Part shown: in pieces, positions 26,371 to 36,349 of the stretch
Numbering within the stretch: position 1 is the stretch's first letter
Layout: each line of letters begins with the position of its first letter
Assembly (NCBI RefSeq): GCF_001598815.1
Contig: NZ_BCZQ01000018.1
Coordinates: 62,001 to 126,000 of the forward strand
Reading direction: 5' to 3'
DNA: 64,000 bases
Origin: Sphingopyxis terrae subsp. terrae NBRC 15098
GTDB taxonomy: Bacteria; Pseudomonadota; Alphaproteobacteria; Sphingomonadales; Sphingomonadaceae
Notes under the pieces: model-generated
Told to the model about the DNA's origin: nothing
The model's input: the letters and a program-made list of their open reading frames with translations, nothing else
Databases searched by the model: none
Made by a program: the position numbers and the translations under genes

Positions 26371-27087
26371 GTGGCACGCCGTCGCGGGCCGATTCTGTCC
26401 CTGCTGCTGCTGGCGCTGCTAAGCGCGGGCTTGCTGGTCGGCTGGCGCTGGCTGCGCGCGCATCCCGAACATGATCCCTTTGCGCCCTTCGACCTCGCGC
26501 AGCCGCTGGGCTGGGCAACGCATCGCAAGCTCGTCGGACTGGCTGGCGAGGATGAAGCCTGTTTTTCGGTGTTCGACCGCGCGGGCGAGCGATACGCGCG
26601 GCGCCCTGCGGCCGACGCGGGGCAATGCCGTGCGAGCCAGCGCATGATCCTTGCCGGCAATCGCCTTGTCCCCTCGATGCGTCCCGCGAACGCCGCACCC
26701 GGCTGCGCCGTGACCGCGGCACTGGCGCTATGGACGCGCGATGTGGTTCAGCCCGCGGCGCAGGAGCATTTCGGACAGAAGGTTGTCGGCCTTGAAAATC
26801 TGGGCAGCTATAATTGCCGCAAAATTGCCGGGCGACAGGCGCAAAGCGAACATTCGACCGCCAATGCAATCGACATTTCGGCCTTCATCCTTGCTGACGG
26901 GACGCGTGTGGCGCTGCGTGCCGACTGGGACGATCGCGGTGCGAAAGGAGCTTTCCTGCACGCGGTGCGCGATCGGTCGTGTGGGCTGTTCAGTACGCTG
27001 CTGTCGCCCGATTATAACCGGGCGCACGCCGACCATTTCCACCTCGATATGGCGGCGCGGACGGCGGGGTGGACGGTCTGCAGCTAA
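26371..27087 (+). CDS. Extensin-like C-terminal domain protein (LAS/M15-like zinc fold)
   Basis: The protein has 238 residues from a GTG at 26371. A signal anchor (ILSLLLLALLSAGLLVGW) is followed by the extensin_C domain: four Cys positions, NLGSYNCRKIAG, then EHSTANAIDISAFIL and late AHADHFHLDM. The H-x6-D and H-x2-H spacing matches zinc ligands of M15/LAS peptidoglycan peptidases, so a periplasmic cell-wall hydrolase role is plausible but unproven for this domain. It converges on the suf operon, with only 9 bases between stop codons. Confidence 0.82.
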   Translation: MARRRGPILSLLLLALLSAGLLVGWRWLRAHPEHDPFAPFDLAQPLGWATHRKLVGLAGEDEACFSVFDRAGERYARRPAADAGQCRASQRMILAGNRLVPSMRPANAAPGCAVTAALALWTRDVVQPAAQEHFGQKVVGLENLGSYNCRKIAGRQAQSEHSTANAIDISAFILADGTRVALRADWDDRGAKGAFLHAVRDRSCGLFSTLLSPDYNRAHADHFHLDMAARTAGWTVCS

Positions 27088-27096
27088 GATCGACCG

Positions 27097-27468
27097 TCAG
27101 ACCGTAAAGCTCTCGCCGCAGCCGCACGCGCCCTTGGCGTTGGGGTTCTCGAACACGAAACCCGCTGCGAAATCATCCTCCACCCAGTCCATCGTGCTGC
27201 CGATCAGATAGAGTACCGACGCGCCGTCGATGTAAAACACGCCGCCGGGCGTTTCGATTTTCTCGTCGAATTTCTGCTCGTCAGTCACATAGTCGACCGA
27301 ATAGGCAAGGCCCGAACAGCCGCGCCGCGGCGTCGACAGCCTGACCCCGATCGCGCCGTCGGGCGCGGCCGCCATCAGCTTTGCGATGCGCGCTTCGGCG
27401 CCGGGCGTCAGCGTGACGGCGGCGGGGCGGGCTGTCCGCGTCTTCTCGGGTGTCTTGGCTTCAGTCAT
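27097..27468 (-). CDS. sufA: A-type iron-sulfur carrier protein SufA/IscA
   Basis: The protein has 123 residues from the ATG at 27468; a GTG one codon earlier is possible. The HesB/IscA fold is clear: TPGAEARIAKLMAA, RRGCSGLAYSVDYVTD with the first Cys, and ACGCGESF with the C-terminal CxC. These three Cys hold a cluster or iron for transfer to target proteins. A 20-residue polar N-terminal tail is longer than in E. coli SufA. It is the last gene of the suf operon and overlaps the sufT stop as TGATG. Confidence 0.92.
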   Translation of the reverse strand: MTEAKTPEKTRTARPAAVTLTPGAEARIAKLMAAAPDGAIGVRLSTPRRGCSGLAYSVDYVTDEQKFDEKIETPGGVFYIDGASVLYLIGSTMDWVEDDFAAGFVFENPNAKGACGCGESFTV

Positions 27469-27938
27469 CACAGCATTCCCAATTCGAGCCGCGCCTCGTC
27501 GCTCATATTGGCGGGCGACCAGGGCGGATCCCAGACAAGGTTCACTTCGGCGTCGCCGACGCCGGGCACCGCGCCGACGCGCAGCTCGACCTCGCCGGGC
27601 ATCGATTCGGCGACGGGGCAGTGCGGGGTGGTCAACGTCATGGTGACGATGACATGGCCTTCATCGATCTCGACATTGTAGATCAGGCCAAGGTCATAGA
27701 TATTCACCGGAATTTCCGGATCGTAAATATCCTTGAGCGCCGCGACGACGGCTTCGTACAGGTCGCCGCCGACGCCGTGCGGATCGACCGCTGCGGGCTT
27801 GGCGGCGAGAAAGCCCTCCAGATAATCGCGCTTGCGCTCCAGCTTCTCGGGCGCGGTTTCGGCATCCTCGACGCGCGCTTTGGGCGGCGGCGCGACGCTT
27901 TCCACTTCCTCGATCCTGATGCTGTTTTCTTCGCTCAT
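27468..27938 (-). CDS. sufT: SufT/MIP18 (DUF59) iron-sulfur assembly protein
   Basis: The protein has 156 residues. An acidic, variable N-terminal 50 residues precede the MIP18 domain: VVAALKDIYDPEIPVNIYDL, GLIYNVEIDEGHVIVTMTLT, then TPHCPVAESMP with the conserved Cys, and VNLVWDPPWSP. SufT works as an accessory maturation factor for iron-sulfur enzymes under heavy demand. The ATG at 27938 overlaps the sufS stop by 4 bases. Confidence 0.92.
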   Translation of the reverse strand: MSEENSIRIEEVESVAPPPKARVEDAETAPEKLERKRDYLEGFLAAKPAAVDPHGVGGDLYEAVVAALKDIYDPEIPVNIYDLGLIYNVEIDEGHVIVTMTLTTPHCPVAESMPGEVELRVGAVPGVGDAEVNLVWDPPWSPANMSDEARLELGML

Positions 27939-29116
27939 CCGAAAATCCTCTCGACGCGCGCCAATCCTTCGACCAGCGCGGTCACATCGTCTGCATTGCT
28001 GTAGAGTCCGAAGCTCGCGCGGGCGGTCGCCGGTACGCCGAGATGCGCCATCAGCGGCTGCGCGCAATGATGCCCGGCGCGGATCGCGACCCCGCTTTCG
28101 TCCAAGATAGTGCCGATGTCGTGCGGATGAACCCCCGCCATCGCGAAACTGACGATCCCGGCGCTGCGGTCGGGGCCGAACAGCGTGATGCTGTTCTTGC
28201 GGGCGAGCTGCTCGCGCAAACTGCCGACCAGCGCACATTCATGCGCGTGGATCGCCTCGAGCCCGATCGTCTCGACATAATCGACCGCCGCCGCGAGCCC
28301 CAGCGCCTCGACAATCGCGGGCGTGCCGGCTTCGAAACGGGTCGGGGCGGGGGCGTAGGTCGTCCTTTCGAACGTCACCCGGTCGATCATCGACCCACCG
28401 CCCTGCCACGGCGGCAGGCGATCGAGCTTGTCGCCCCACAGCACGCCGATACCGGTCGGGCCGTAGAGCTTGTGGCCCGAAAACACATAATAATCGCAGC
28501 CGAGCGCCGCGACGTCGACCGGCAGCCGCGGCACCGCCTGGCAGCCGTCGATCAGAAGTTCGGCGCCGACGCGGTGCGCGATTTCGGCGGCGCGGGCAAC
28601 CTCGAGCGGGCTGCCGAGCACGTTCGACACATGCGCGAAAGCGACCATCGTGTGTTCGGGGGTCAGCATCTTTTTGGCGGCATCGAGATCGATGCAGCCG
28701 TCTTCGGTCAGCGGGCACACGTCGACCTGCCAACCGGCGAGCTGCCAGGGCACGATATTGCTGTGATGTTCGAGCATCGACAGCAGCACGCGGCCTTTGC
28801 GCGGGTGGGAATAGGCGACGAGGTTGATCGCCTCGGTCGCACCGCGCACGAAGGCGATCTGATCCTCCTTCGCGCGGATGAACCCTGCGATCCGCCGCCG
28901 TGCCGCCTCATAGGCGAGCGTCATGTCGGCCGAGCGCGCATAGACACCGCGGTGCACGGTCGCATAGTCGCGGCCCATCGCATTCACCGTCGCATCGATC
29001 ACCGCCTGCGGCTTCTGCGCGGTCGCGGCGGTGTCGAGATAGTGCCAGCCGGGCGTCAGGCCGGGGAAATCGGCGCGGACATCGGGGAAGGTGCGGAGGG
29101 CGGTCGCGGTGCTCAC
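27935..29116 (-). CDS. sufS: Cysteine desulfurase SufS
   Basis: The protein has 393 residues. It takes sulfur from L-cysteine as a persulfide using pyridoxal phosphate. The PLP Lys is in YVFSGHKLYGPTGIGVLWG, and the persulfide Cys is in IRAGHHCAQPLMAHLGV, the group II (SufS) arrangement. A GTG start at 29116 overlaps the sufD stop. No sufE or sufU gene is in the operon, so the sulfur-relay partner must be elsewhere. Confidence 0.95.
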   Translation of the reverse strand: MSTATALRTFPDVRADFPGLTPGWHYLDTAATAQKPQAVIDATVNAMGRDYATVHRGVYARSADMTLAYEAARRRIAGFIRAKEDQIAFVRGATEAINLVAYSHPRKGRVLLSMLEHHSNIVPWQLAGWQVDVCPLTEDGCIDLDAAKKMLTPEHTMVAFAHVSNVLGSPLEVARAAEIAHRVGAELLIDGCQAVPRLPVDVAALGCDYYVFSGHKLYGPTGIGVLWGDKLDRLPPWQGGGSMIDRVTFERTTYAPAPTRFEAGTPAIVEALGLAAAVDYVETIGLEAIHAHECALVGSLREQLARKNSITLFGPDRSAGIVSFAMAGVHPHDIGTILDESGVAIRAGHHCAQPLMAHLGVPATARASFGLYSNADDVTALVEGLARVERIFG

Positions 29117-29838
29117 ACCAATTCCCCCAGCTTCGCCAGCGCCAGCTCCCGCAAGTGTGCTTCATCTTCGGCGCCATCGAAAACGCCGGCCACGAAAGCC
29201 TGCAGCAAGATCTTCTTCGCCTCAGCCGACGGCAGTCCGCGCGACTGAAGATAGTAAAGGCTCATCGCGTCGAGCTCGCCGATCGCGCAGCCATGCGCAC
29301 ACTTCACATCGTCGGCGAAGATTTCGAGTTCGGGCTTGGCGTTGGCGGTCGCGCTGCGGTCGAGCAGCATCGCCTTCACATCCTGTTCGCTGTCGGTCTG
29401 CTGCGCGTCACGCGCGACCGCAACTTTGCCGAGATAGGTGCCGGTCGCGGTGCCGCCGAGGACCGAGCGCACCATCTGCCGCGACGTCGCACCGGGCTCG
29501 GCATGGGTGACGGTGGTGACGATCTCGAGATTCTGCTCGCCGCCGCCAATCTGCGCGGCGCCGAGATTGAAGTCCGCGCCTTCGTGGAGCGTCACGGCGA
29601 GTTCGATGCGGCCATATGCACCGCCGATGTTGAGGACGTGCAGCGACGCAGTCGCGCCCTTGCCCAGCACCAGCTCGATCTGGTGGATATCGCCCGCGTC
29701 CTGCACGATTGCGCGCATGAAGTCACCGCCTGCGGGCACGACGATATTTTCGGGCGCGGGCAGCGGCCAAGCTGCTGCGACCGCGTCGATGTCGCTATAG
29801 CGCCACGCTTCGTCGCGGCGATTAGGGAGAGCGGTCAT
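29113..29838 (-). CDS. sufD: Fe-S assembly scaffold component SufD
   Basis: The protein has 241 residues, much shorter than E. coli SufD (about 420) but of usual size for alphaproteobacterial short forms. The N-terminus reads TALPNRRDEAWRYSDID; the right-handed helix core follows, then CAHGCAIGELDAMSLYYLQS and RGLPSAEAKKILLQAFVAGV, the SufB/SufD C-terminal signature. SufD forms SufBC2D with SufB and the SufC ATPase. The ATG at 29838 overlaps the stop of the small exported-protein gene; an in-frame start 18 bases earlier is less likely. Confidence 0.9.
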   Translation of the reverse strand: MTALPNRRDEAWRYSDIDAVAAAWPLPAPENIVVPAGGDFMRAIVQDAGDIHQIELVLGKGATASLHVLNIGGAYGRIELAVTLHEGADFNLGAAQIGGGEQNLEIVTTVTHAEPGATSRQMVRSVLGGTATGTYLGKVAVARDAQQTDSEQDVKAMLLDRSATANAKPELEIFADDVKCAHGCAIGELDAMSLYYLQSRGLPSAEAKKILLQAFVAGVFDGAEDEAHLRELALAKLGELV

Positions 29839-30145
29839 GGCCTGCGCTCCGCCCATTCGCGGCGGAAGTTCGCGAGCAACGTCGATTTTCGCTTGTCGAT
29901 GCAGGCCTTCACTTCAGCCTGATTCGATGCGCCTTTCTTCACGCAGGTCGCGCTTGTCTTGCAGAGCTGCGCGTCGAGACGCGCATTGCCGCTGCTTTCG
30001 CTGAGGTCGCAATGATAGCGCCCCTTGGCATCACGGCCGACATGGACCGCGATGCCGCTCAGCTTCTGTGCGATCACGACGATTTCCTCGTCGGTCGGCA
30101 CCGGCTCGGGCGCTTGCGCAATCGTCAGAAGGGCGAAAGCGAGGA

Positions 30146-30149
<4 letters not shown>
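29835..30149 (-). CDS. Small Cys-containing, probably exported protein inside the suf operon, unknown
   Basis: The protein has 104 residues from a GTG at 30149. A short signal peptide MILAFALLTIAQA is followed by PEPVPTDEEIVVIAQKLSGI, then a domain with four Cys (YHCDLSES, LCKTSATC, VKACIDKRK), which would fit two disulfides outside the cytoplasm. It overlaps both neighbours by 4 bases (GTGA with sufC, ATGA with sufD), so its expression is tied to them. I recognise no family. An exported protein in a cytoplasmic Fe-S operon is odd. Confidence 0.7.
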
Positions 30150-30875
<726 letters not shown>

Positions 30876-30889
<14 letters not shown>

Positions 30890-31144
30890 TGTTTTCCAGT
30901 TCAGCAATTAACTCGGAAACCAGAGGCGTGATACGTTGCCGCACCGCTTGGTCTCGTGAGGAAAGTAGATCGATCAGTTCGTCTGCAACTCGAAGACGGC
31001 ACCGATCGATCGCAGGGTCAGAATGCGGGATCGACGTGAAGTCATCTATGTCCCACGCGCCCATATCGAGCTGCTCGCGGCCATCGATGGCGCTGAGCAG
31101 ACGTATCGCGTCGCTGCGAGTTTCGATGCCGTTGGGAAAGGCGG

Positions 31145-31148
<4 letters not shown>
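30876..31148 (-). CDS. 90-residue protein between sufB and sufC, unknown
   Basis: The protein has 90 residues from a GTG at 31148 that overlaps the sufB stop (GTGA). It is soluble, acidic and mostly helical in pattern: [20 protein letters not shown], then [20 protein letters not shown] and [21 protein letters not shown] single Cys and no signal peptide are seen. The start coupling to sufB and the 14-base overlap with sufC argue that it is translated. I recognise no family and assign no function. Confidence 0.65.
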
Positions 31149-32623
<1,475 letters not shown>

Positions 32624-32624
32624 T

Positions 32625-33131
32625 TCAAAAACCCGTTTGTGCTGAGCTTGTCGAAGCACTGATCTTTTCTGTGCTGCTGCGAAGAGGGAAAGACGGCCCT
32701 TCGACAAGCTCAGGGCGAACGGTTTTGGCAAGTCCGCTCAGGCTCGCCAGGCTGATGTCCGCCAGCGCGCCGCGCACGGCGCTGTTGACGACGCCCCAGT
32801 GCGGTTTGACGCGGCAATTGCCTTCGAGCGCGCAATCGTGCCGGCCATCCTCGACGCAGGTGGTGAGGGCGATCGGACCTTCGACGGCTTCGATAATATC
32901 GGCGATGCTGATCGCCGCCGCGGGACGGGCAAGGCGCACCCCGCCGCCGGTGCCGCGCGTCGACACCAGCAGGCCGGCGCGGGCGAGGCCGCTCACCAGC
33001 TTCTGCGCCGTCGGGCCGGGAATGCCCGTCTGTTCGGCCAGCATCGCCGCGTGCAGCGGCACCGATCCGCACTGGCGCGCGGCGGCGCTCATCAGCACGA
33101 CGGCATAATCGGCAAGGTTGGACAGGCGCAT
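32625..33131 (-). CDS. Rrf2/IscR-type regulator of the suf operon with repeat-derived C-terminus
   Basis: The protein has 168 residues. The N-terminal winged helix reads [20 protein letters not shown] with [20 protein letters not shown]; three Cys, C92, C100 and C106, occupy the cluster-binding positions known from IscR (92/98/104). Such proteins sense Fe-S status and repress or activate suf genes. Residues from about 137 ([17 protein letters not shown] onward) are encoded by a dispersed repeat and end just before sufB, so the native C-terminus has been replaced. A 25-bp dyad precedes the gene. Confidence 0.88.
   Translation of the reverse strand: MRLSNLADYAVVLMSAAARQCGSVPLHAAMLAEQTGIPGPTAQKLVSGLARAGLLVSTRGTGGGVRLARPAAAISIADIIEAVEGPIALTTCVEDGRHDCALEGNCRVKPHWGVVNSAVRGALADISLASLSGLAKTVRPELVEGPSFPLRSSTEKISASTSSAQTGF
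32633..32722. repeat. Dispersed inverted-repeat element at the regulator/sufB junction
   Basis: Imperfect 24-bp arms (32633-32656 and 32699-32722, three mismatches) contain the exact core GAGCTTGTCGAAG / CTTCGACAAGCTC and flank 42 bases. Translations of this element give the phrases ALSLSKG and ELVEG that recur in many sphingomonad frames. It lies wholly inside the regulator reading frame. Confidence 0.8.
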
Positions 33132-33162
33132 GGCTCTTTCCGGCGGAATTGCGAACGATTCT

Positions 33163-33187
33163 TAATTGGAGTAATTTGTTCCAATTA
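33163..33187. promoter_or_regulatory. 25-bp perfect dyad, candidate operator of the suf regulator
   Basis: TAATTGGA (33163-33170) and TCCAATTA (33180-33187) are exact complements around the 9-base AT-rich centre GTAATTTGT, 32 bases upstream of the regulator ATG. The overall length and AT-rich middle match IscR-type sites. It is the only AT-rich island nearby and likely overlaps the operon promoter. Confidence 0.6.
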
Positions 33188-33230
33188 GATAGTCGCTGAG
33201 CGCCCTAGGCGCAAGGTCGAGGACCGGCAA

Positions 33231-33270
33231 TAAAAAAAGGCACCCATCCAGCCGGAGCCGAATGAGTGCC
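33231..33270 (-). terminator. Intrinsic terminator downstream of the AraC gene at 33424
   Basis: On the minus strand GGCACTCAT (33270-33262) pairs with ATGGGTGCC (33247-33239), one G-U pair, and is followed by seven T (33238-33232). It lies about 155 bases after the AraC stop. The region 33271-33423 holds only an in-frame open stretch of 46 codons without a good start. Confidence 0.75.
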
Positions 33271-33423
33271 GAGATGAAGGTCTCAGTCCTCGTCAAAGGA
33301 AGAGCTCTTCTGGGTCGCGGATTCCGGATAGGTCGCGGGCCCGATTCGCGATTGTATCAAAACGCCAAATCGTCGCTCGGCGCCGAAAAAGACCGTCCCG
33401 TCGTGGGGCAGGGCCGAACGGAC

Positions 33424-34311
33424 TCAGGTTTCGGAAACGATCGGGCTGACCTTGCCCGCAAGCTGTTTGCGGCCCTTCGTCGTCGCCTCGGTATAAAGCG
33501 TCGGCTTGCCGAGCTGTCCCGGGGTTGCCCCGGCGAAGCGCTTGATCTCGCGGATCAGGTGCGACTGGTCGTAAAAGGCGTCGCCAAGCTGTGCCTCGTC
33601 CAGCGTCTCGCCGCGCGCCAGCGCCGCCGCGGCGCGCACGGCGCGATATTTGCGCGCCAGCATGCGCGGCGACAGGCCGTAATAATGTTTGGTCATCCGC
33701 TCGACCGAGCGGATCGACATGCCGGTTGCTTCGACCAGGTCATGCACCTGCGGCGACGCCGATCGCGTCAGCCATTCATCGACGGTGCGGATGAACCACA
33801 TCGCGGGCGCCTCGGTCTGTTTCAGCACCGCGCGGACGAAATTATTACCGATAATCAGCCGCTCTTCGTCGTTCGCGGCGCCCAGTATCGCGTCGGCAAC
33901 CTCGTTGATCCAGTCGCCGAACAGATCGGCGGCGTCGATCGCGCGATCGGTCAGTTTCTCGCCATGGCTGCCCATCAGCGCGGCCCAGCCGGCGGGCAGC
34001 ATGCCGAAGCCGAAGATGCGCGTCGGGCGGTTGCTGATCGCGCGGACGCGGCCGCTCGTCGGTCCGACGATATTGGCGCGCCGTACCGTGCTGCTGTGTC
34101 CGTCCGAAAAGACATATTCGCCGTCGGCAACGGTGATGAAGCGAAACTGCGGGCGGTCGGCGCGCTCATATTCGTCGAAGCGCGGCATGTTGATGCGCGC
34201 ACAGTAAAAGCTCGACACCATGTCCGCCAGATCGGGATCGGGCGGAAAATAGTGCAGCTCGAACGGCTGCTCGCCGCTCATCTGCCCGGATGAGGCTGAC
34301 GTATCCGACAT
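33424..34311 (-). CDS. AraC-family transcriptional regulator
   Basis: The protein has 295 residues from the ATG at 34311 (MSDTSASSGQMSGEQPFELH). An N-terminal sensor domain with FELHYFPPDPDLADMVSSFY leads to a C-terminal AraC HTH pair: HDLVEATGMSIRSVERMTKH and DEAQLGDAFYDQSHLIREIK, ending RFAGATPGQLGKP. The first part resembles the DUF6597 sensor found on such regulators in sphingomonads. It stands alone between the suf operon and the DUF885 gene, with its own terminator. Target genes and effector are not evident. Confidence 0.87.
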   Translation of the reverse strand: MSDTSASSGQMSGEQPFELHYFPPDPDLADMVSSFYCARINMPRFDEYERADRPQFRFITVADGEYVFSDGHSSTVRRANIVGPTSGRVRAISNRPTRIFGFGMLPAGWAALMGSHGEKLTDRAIDAADLFGDWINEVADAILGAANDEERLIIGNNFVRAVLKQTEAPAMWFIRTVDEWLTRSASPQVHDLVEATGMSIRSVERMTKHYYGLSPRMLARKYRAVRAAAALARGETLDEAQLGDAFYDQSHLIREIKRFAGATPGQLGKPTLYTEATTKGRKQLAGKVSPIVSET

Positions 34312-34411
34312 GACGAGACCGACCCTTCGGCGGCTTTGTTGCCGCCTTTTGCTTCCCCGCCATAATTTCAGAACGCCCGGCTGCGTCAAGGCGCAATTTT
34401 GATTCGCACTA

Positions 34412-36229
34412 TCAACGGCTGGCGGCGATCCAGGCATCGACGCGGCGTTCGAGGATGTCGAGCGGCACCGGCCCCGATTTGAGCACCACGTCATGAAAGT
34501 CGCGATAGTCGAAACGGTCGCCCAGCGCCGCCTGCGCGCGCGTCCTGAGTTCCATGATCTTGAGCTTGCCGATCAGATAGGCGGTCGCTTGTCCCGGATA
34601 GACGATATAGCGTTCGATCGCCTTTTCGATGTCGCCGTCGGGGTTGGGCGTATTGTCCTTGAGATACTGGATCGCCTGCTCGCGGCTCCAGCGCTTGTCG
34701 TGAATGCCGGTGTCGACGACGAGTCTGCACGCGCGCCACAATTCCATGCCGAGGCGCCCGAAATCGCTGTAGGGATCGGCATAGGCGCCCATGTCCTTCG
34801 CCAGTTCCTCCGAATAGAGGCCCCAGCCTTCGGTATAGGCGGTGAAGCCGCCGAAACGGCGGAAGGGCGGCAGGCCGGTCAGTTCAGTCTGCACCGCGCG
34901 CTGCAGGTGGTGTCCCGGAATACCCTCATGATAGGCGAGCGCTTCAAGCTCGGTCTTCGACATGTCGCGCAGGTCATAGAGGTTCACATAATAGGTGCCG
35001 GGCCGCGATCCGTCGGGCGAGGGCGACTGGTAAAAGGCCTTGCCCGCCGACTTTTCGCGGAAGGCTTCGACCGCTTTCACCTGCAGGTGCGCCTTCGGCA
35101 ACGTATGGAAGAAGGCGGGCAGCCGCGCCTCCATCGCCTTCACCTTGGCATCGACATCGGCCAGATAATCCTCGCGGGTCGTATAATAATATTGCGGGCT
35201 GGTGCGCAGATGCTCGAAAAACTCGCGCAACGTCCCTTTGAAGCCCACCTGCGCCATGATCTTCTTCATCTCGCCGTGGATACGCGCGACTTCGGAGAGG
35301 CCGAGCGCGTGGATCTGCGCCGCGCTCATGTCGGTGGTCGTATAATTGGCGAGCAGCGCGGCATAATAGGCTTTGCCGTCGGGCAGGCGCCAGATGCCGT
35401 CCTGCGTCGGCGCGACCGCCTGCTGGCGCTTCATTTCGGCGAGCAGCCGGCCATAGGCGGGGCCGGCGCTTTCCGCCCATGCGGCCTTTGCCGCATCGGT
35501 CAGTCGTGTCTTTTCGCCGGCGTCGATGTCGAGCTTGCCGACCTTCGCGCCGATATCCTCGATCACCGCATTGTCCGGCTTCATCAGATTTTCGATGTCG
35601 CTGATGACATAGGCATAGACCCACTTCGGCGGCTGGACGCCCATTTTGGCGCGCCGTGCCGATTCCGCCGACAGCGCGTCGAGCACCGGGCCCATGCCGC
35701 GGATGCGCTCCACATAGGCTTCGGCTTCGGCAACATTGGCGACGCGGTGGATGTTGATCAGAAAGGCGGGCATCTGGCTCTGCGCGCCGTTCATCTGGTC
35801 GAAGATATATTCATCGTCGCGGAACGGGAACAGCCGCTCGGCGCGCGCCGCCTGCGCGTTGAACAGTTCGAAGGACAGCGCTTCCTCCGCCGACAGCTTC
35901 GCGGGGTCGAAGCTCGCGCGCATGGCCGCCGCGGTCGCCTGTTGCAGCGTGTGGCTGGCAACCTCGGCATCGTCGCTCGGGTCGTTCCACTTGCCGTAAT
36001 CGGCGTCGCGGATACCGCGATACGCCTTGCCTTGCGGGCTCAACGACAGCTGCGCTTCGTCATAATTGTCGAAGAATTGCGCAAGATCGGCGCCCGCCGG
36101 TGCGCTCGCCGCGGGCGATTGCGGCGCGGTCGCCACGGTCGCCGGCGTACATCCCGCCGTCGCCAGCAGCACGAGCGCGGTGGACAGGATCGCGGTGGAC
36201 GGGCGGGCGGCGAAACGGCGATGCGACAC
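34412..36229 (-). CDS. DUF885 family putative zinc metallopeptidase, lipoprotein
   Basis: The protein has 605 residues from a GTG at 36229 with GGGAGA 6 bases upstream. The signal MSHRRFAARPSTAILSTALV ends in the lipobox LLATAGC, Cys27. The DUF885 core has EALAYHEGIPGHHLQRAVQT, an HExxH-like HEGIPGHH, with the downstream Glu in AYTEGWGLYSEELAKDMG, the usual zinc site. C-terminal VYPGQATAYLIGKLKIMELR is the family end motif. It is probably an oligopeptidase or carboxypeptidase anchored in the envelope; activity is known only for some members. It is divergent from pyrD. Confidence 0.88.
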   Translation of the reverse strand: MSHRRFAARPSTAILSTALVLLATAGCTPATVATAPQSPAASAPAGADLAQFFDNYDEAQLSLSPQGKAYRGIRDADYGKWNDPSDDAEVASHTLQQATAAAMRASFDPAKLSAEEALSFELFNAQAARAERLFPFRDDEYIFDQMNGAQSQMPAFLINIHRVANVAEAEAYVERIRGMGPVLDALSAESARRAKMGVQPPKWVYAYVISDIENLMKPDNAVIEDIGAKVGKLDIDAGEKTRLTDAAKAAWAESAGPAYGRLLAEMKRQQAVAPTQDGIWRLPDGKAYYAALLANYTTTDMSAAQIHALGLSEVARIHGEMKKIMAQVGFKGTLREFFEHLRTSPQYYYTTREDYLADVDAKVKAMEARLPAFFHTLPKAHLQVKAVEAFREKSAGKAFYQSPSPDGSRPGTYYVNLYDLRDMSKTELEALAYHEGIPGHHLQRAVQTELTGLPPFRRFGGFTAYTEGWGLYSEELAKDMGAYADPYSDFGRLGMELWRACRLVVDTGIHDKRWSREQAIQYLKDNTPNPDGDIEKAIERYIVYPGQATAYLIGKLKIMELRTRAQAALGDRFDYRDFHDVVLKSGPVPLDILERRVDAWIAASR

Positions 36230-36349
36230 GATAGTCTCCCTTTGTTGGCCGGTTGACCGCAGGCCCGGCAAGGCCCTTCATTTTGCAACGATTTCCGGCT
36301 GGTCGGCAGGGGGCTTGCCATAGCCGTCGTCCCGGCGCAATGGCGGGGC

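Noticed and set aside
32624-32731. N-terminal extension of SufB
   Set aside because: The 36 extra residues are repeat translation (ALSLSKG type). SufB homologues start near MDEVKIKD.
34493-36256. A long + strand frame opposite the DUF885 gene
   Set aside because: DUF885 with its lipobox and HEGIPGHH motif accounts for the region; the opposite frame lacks motifs.
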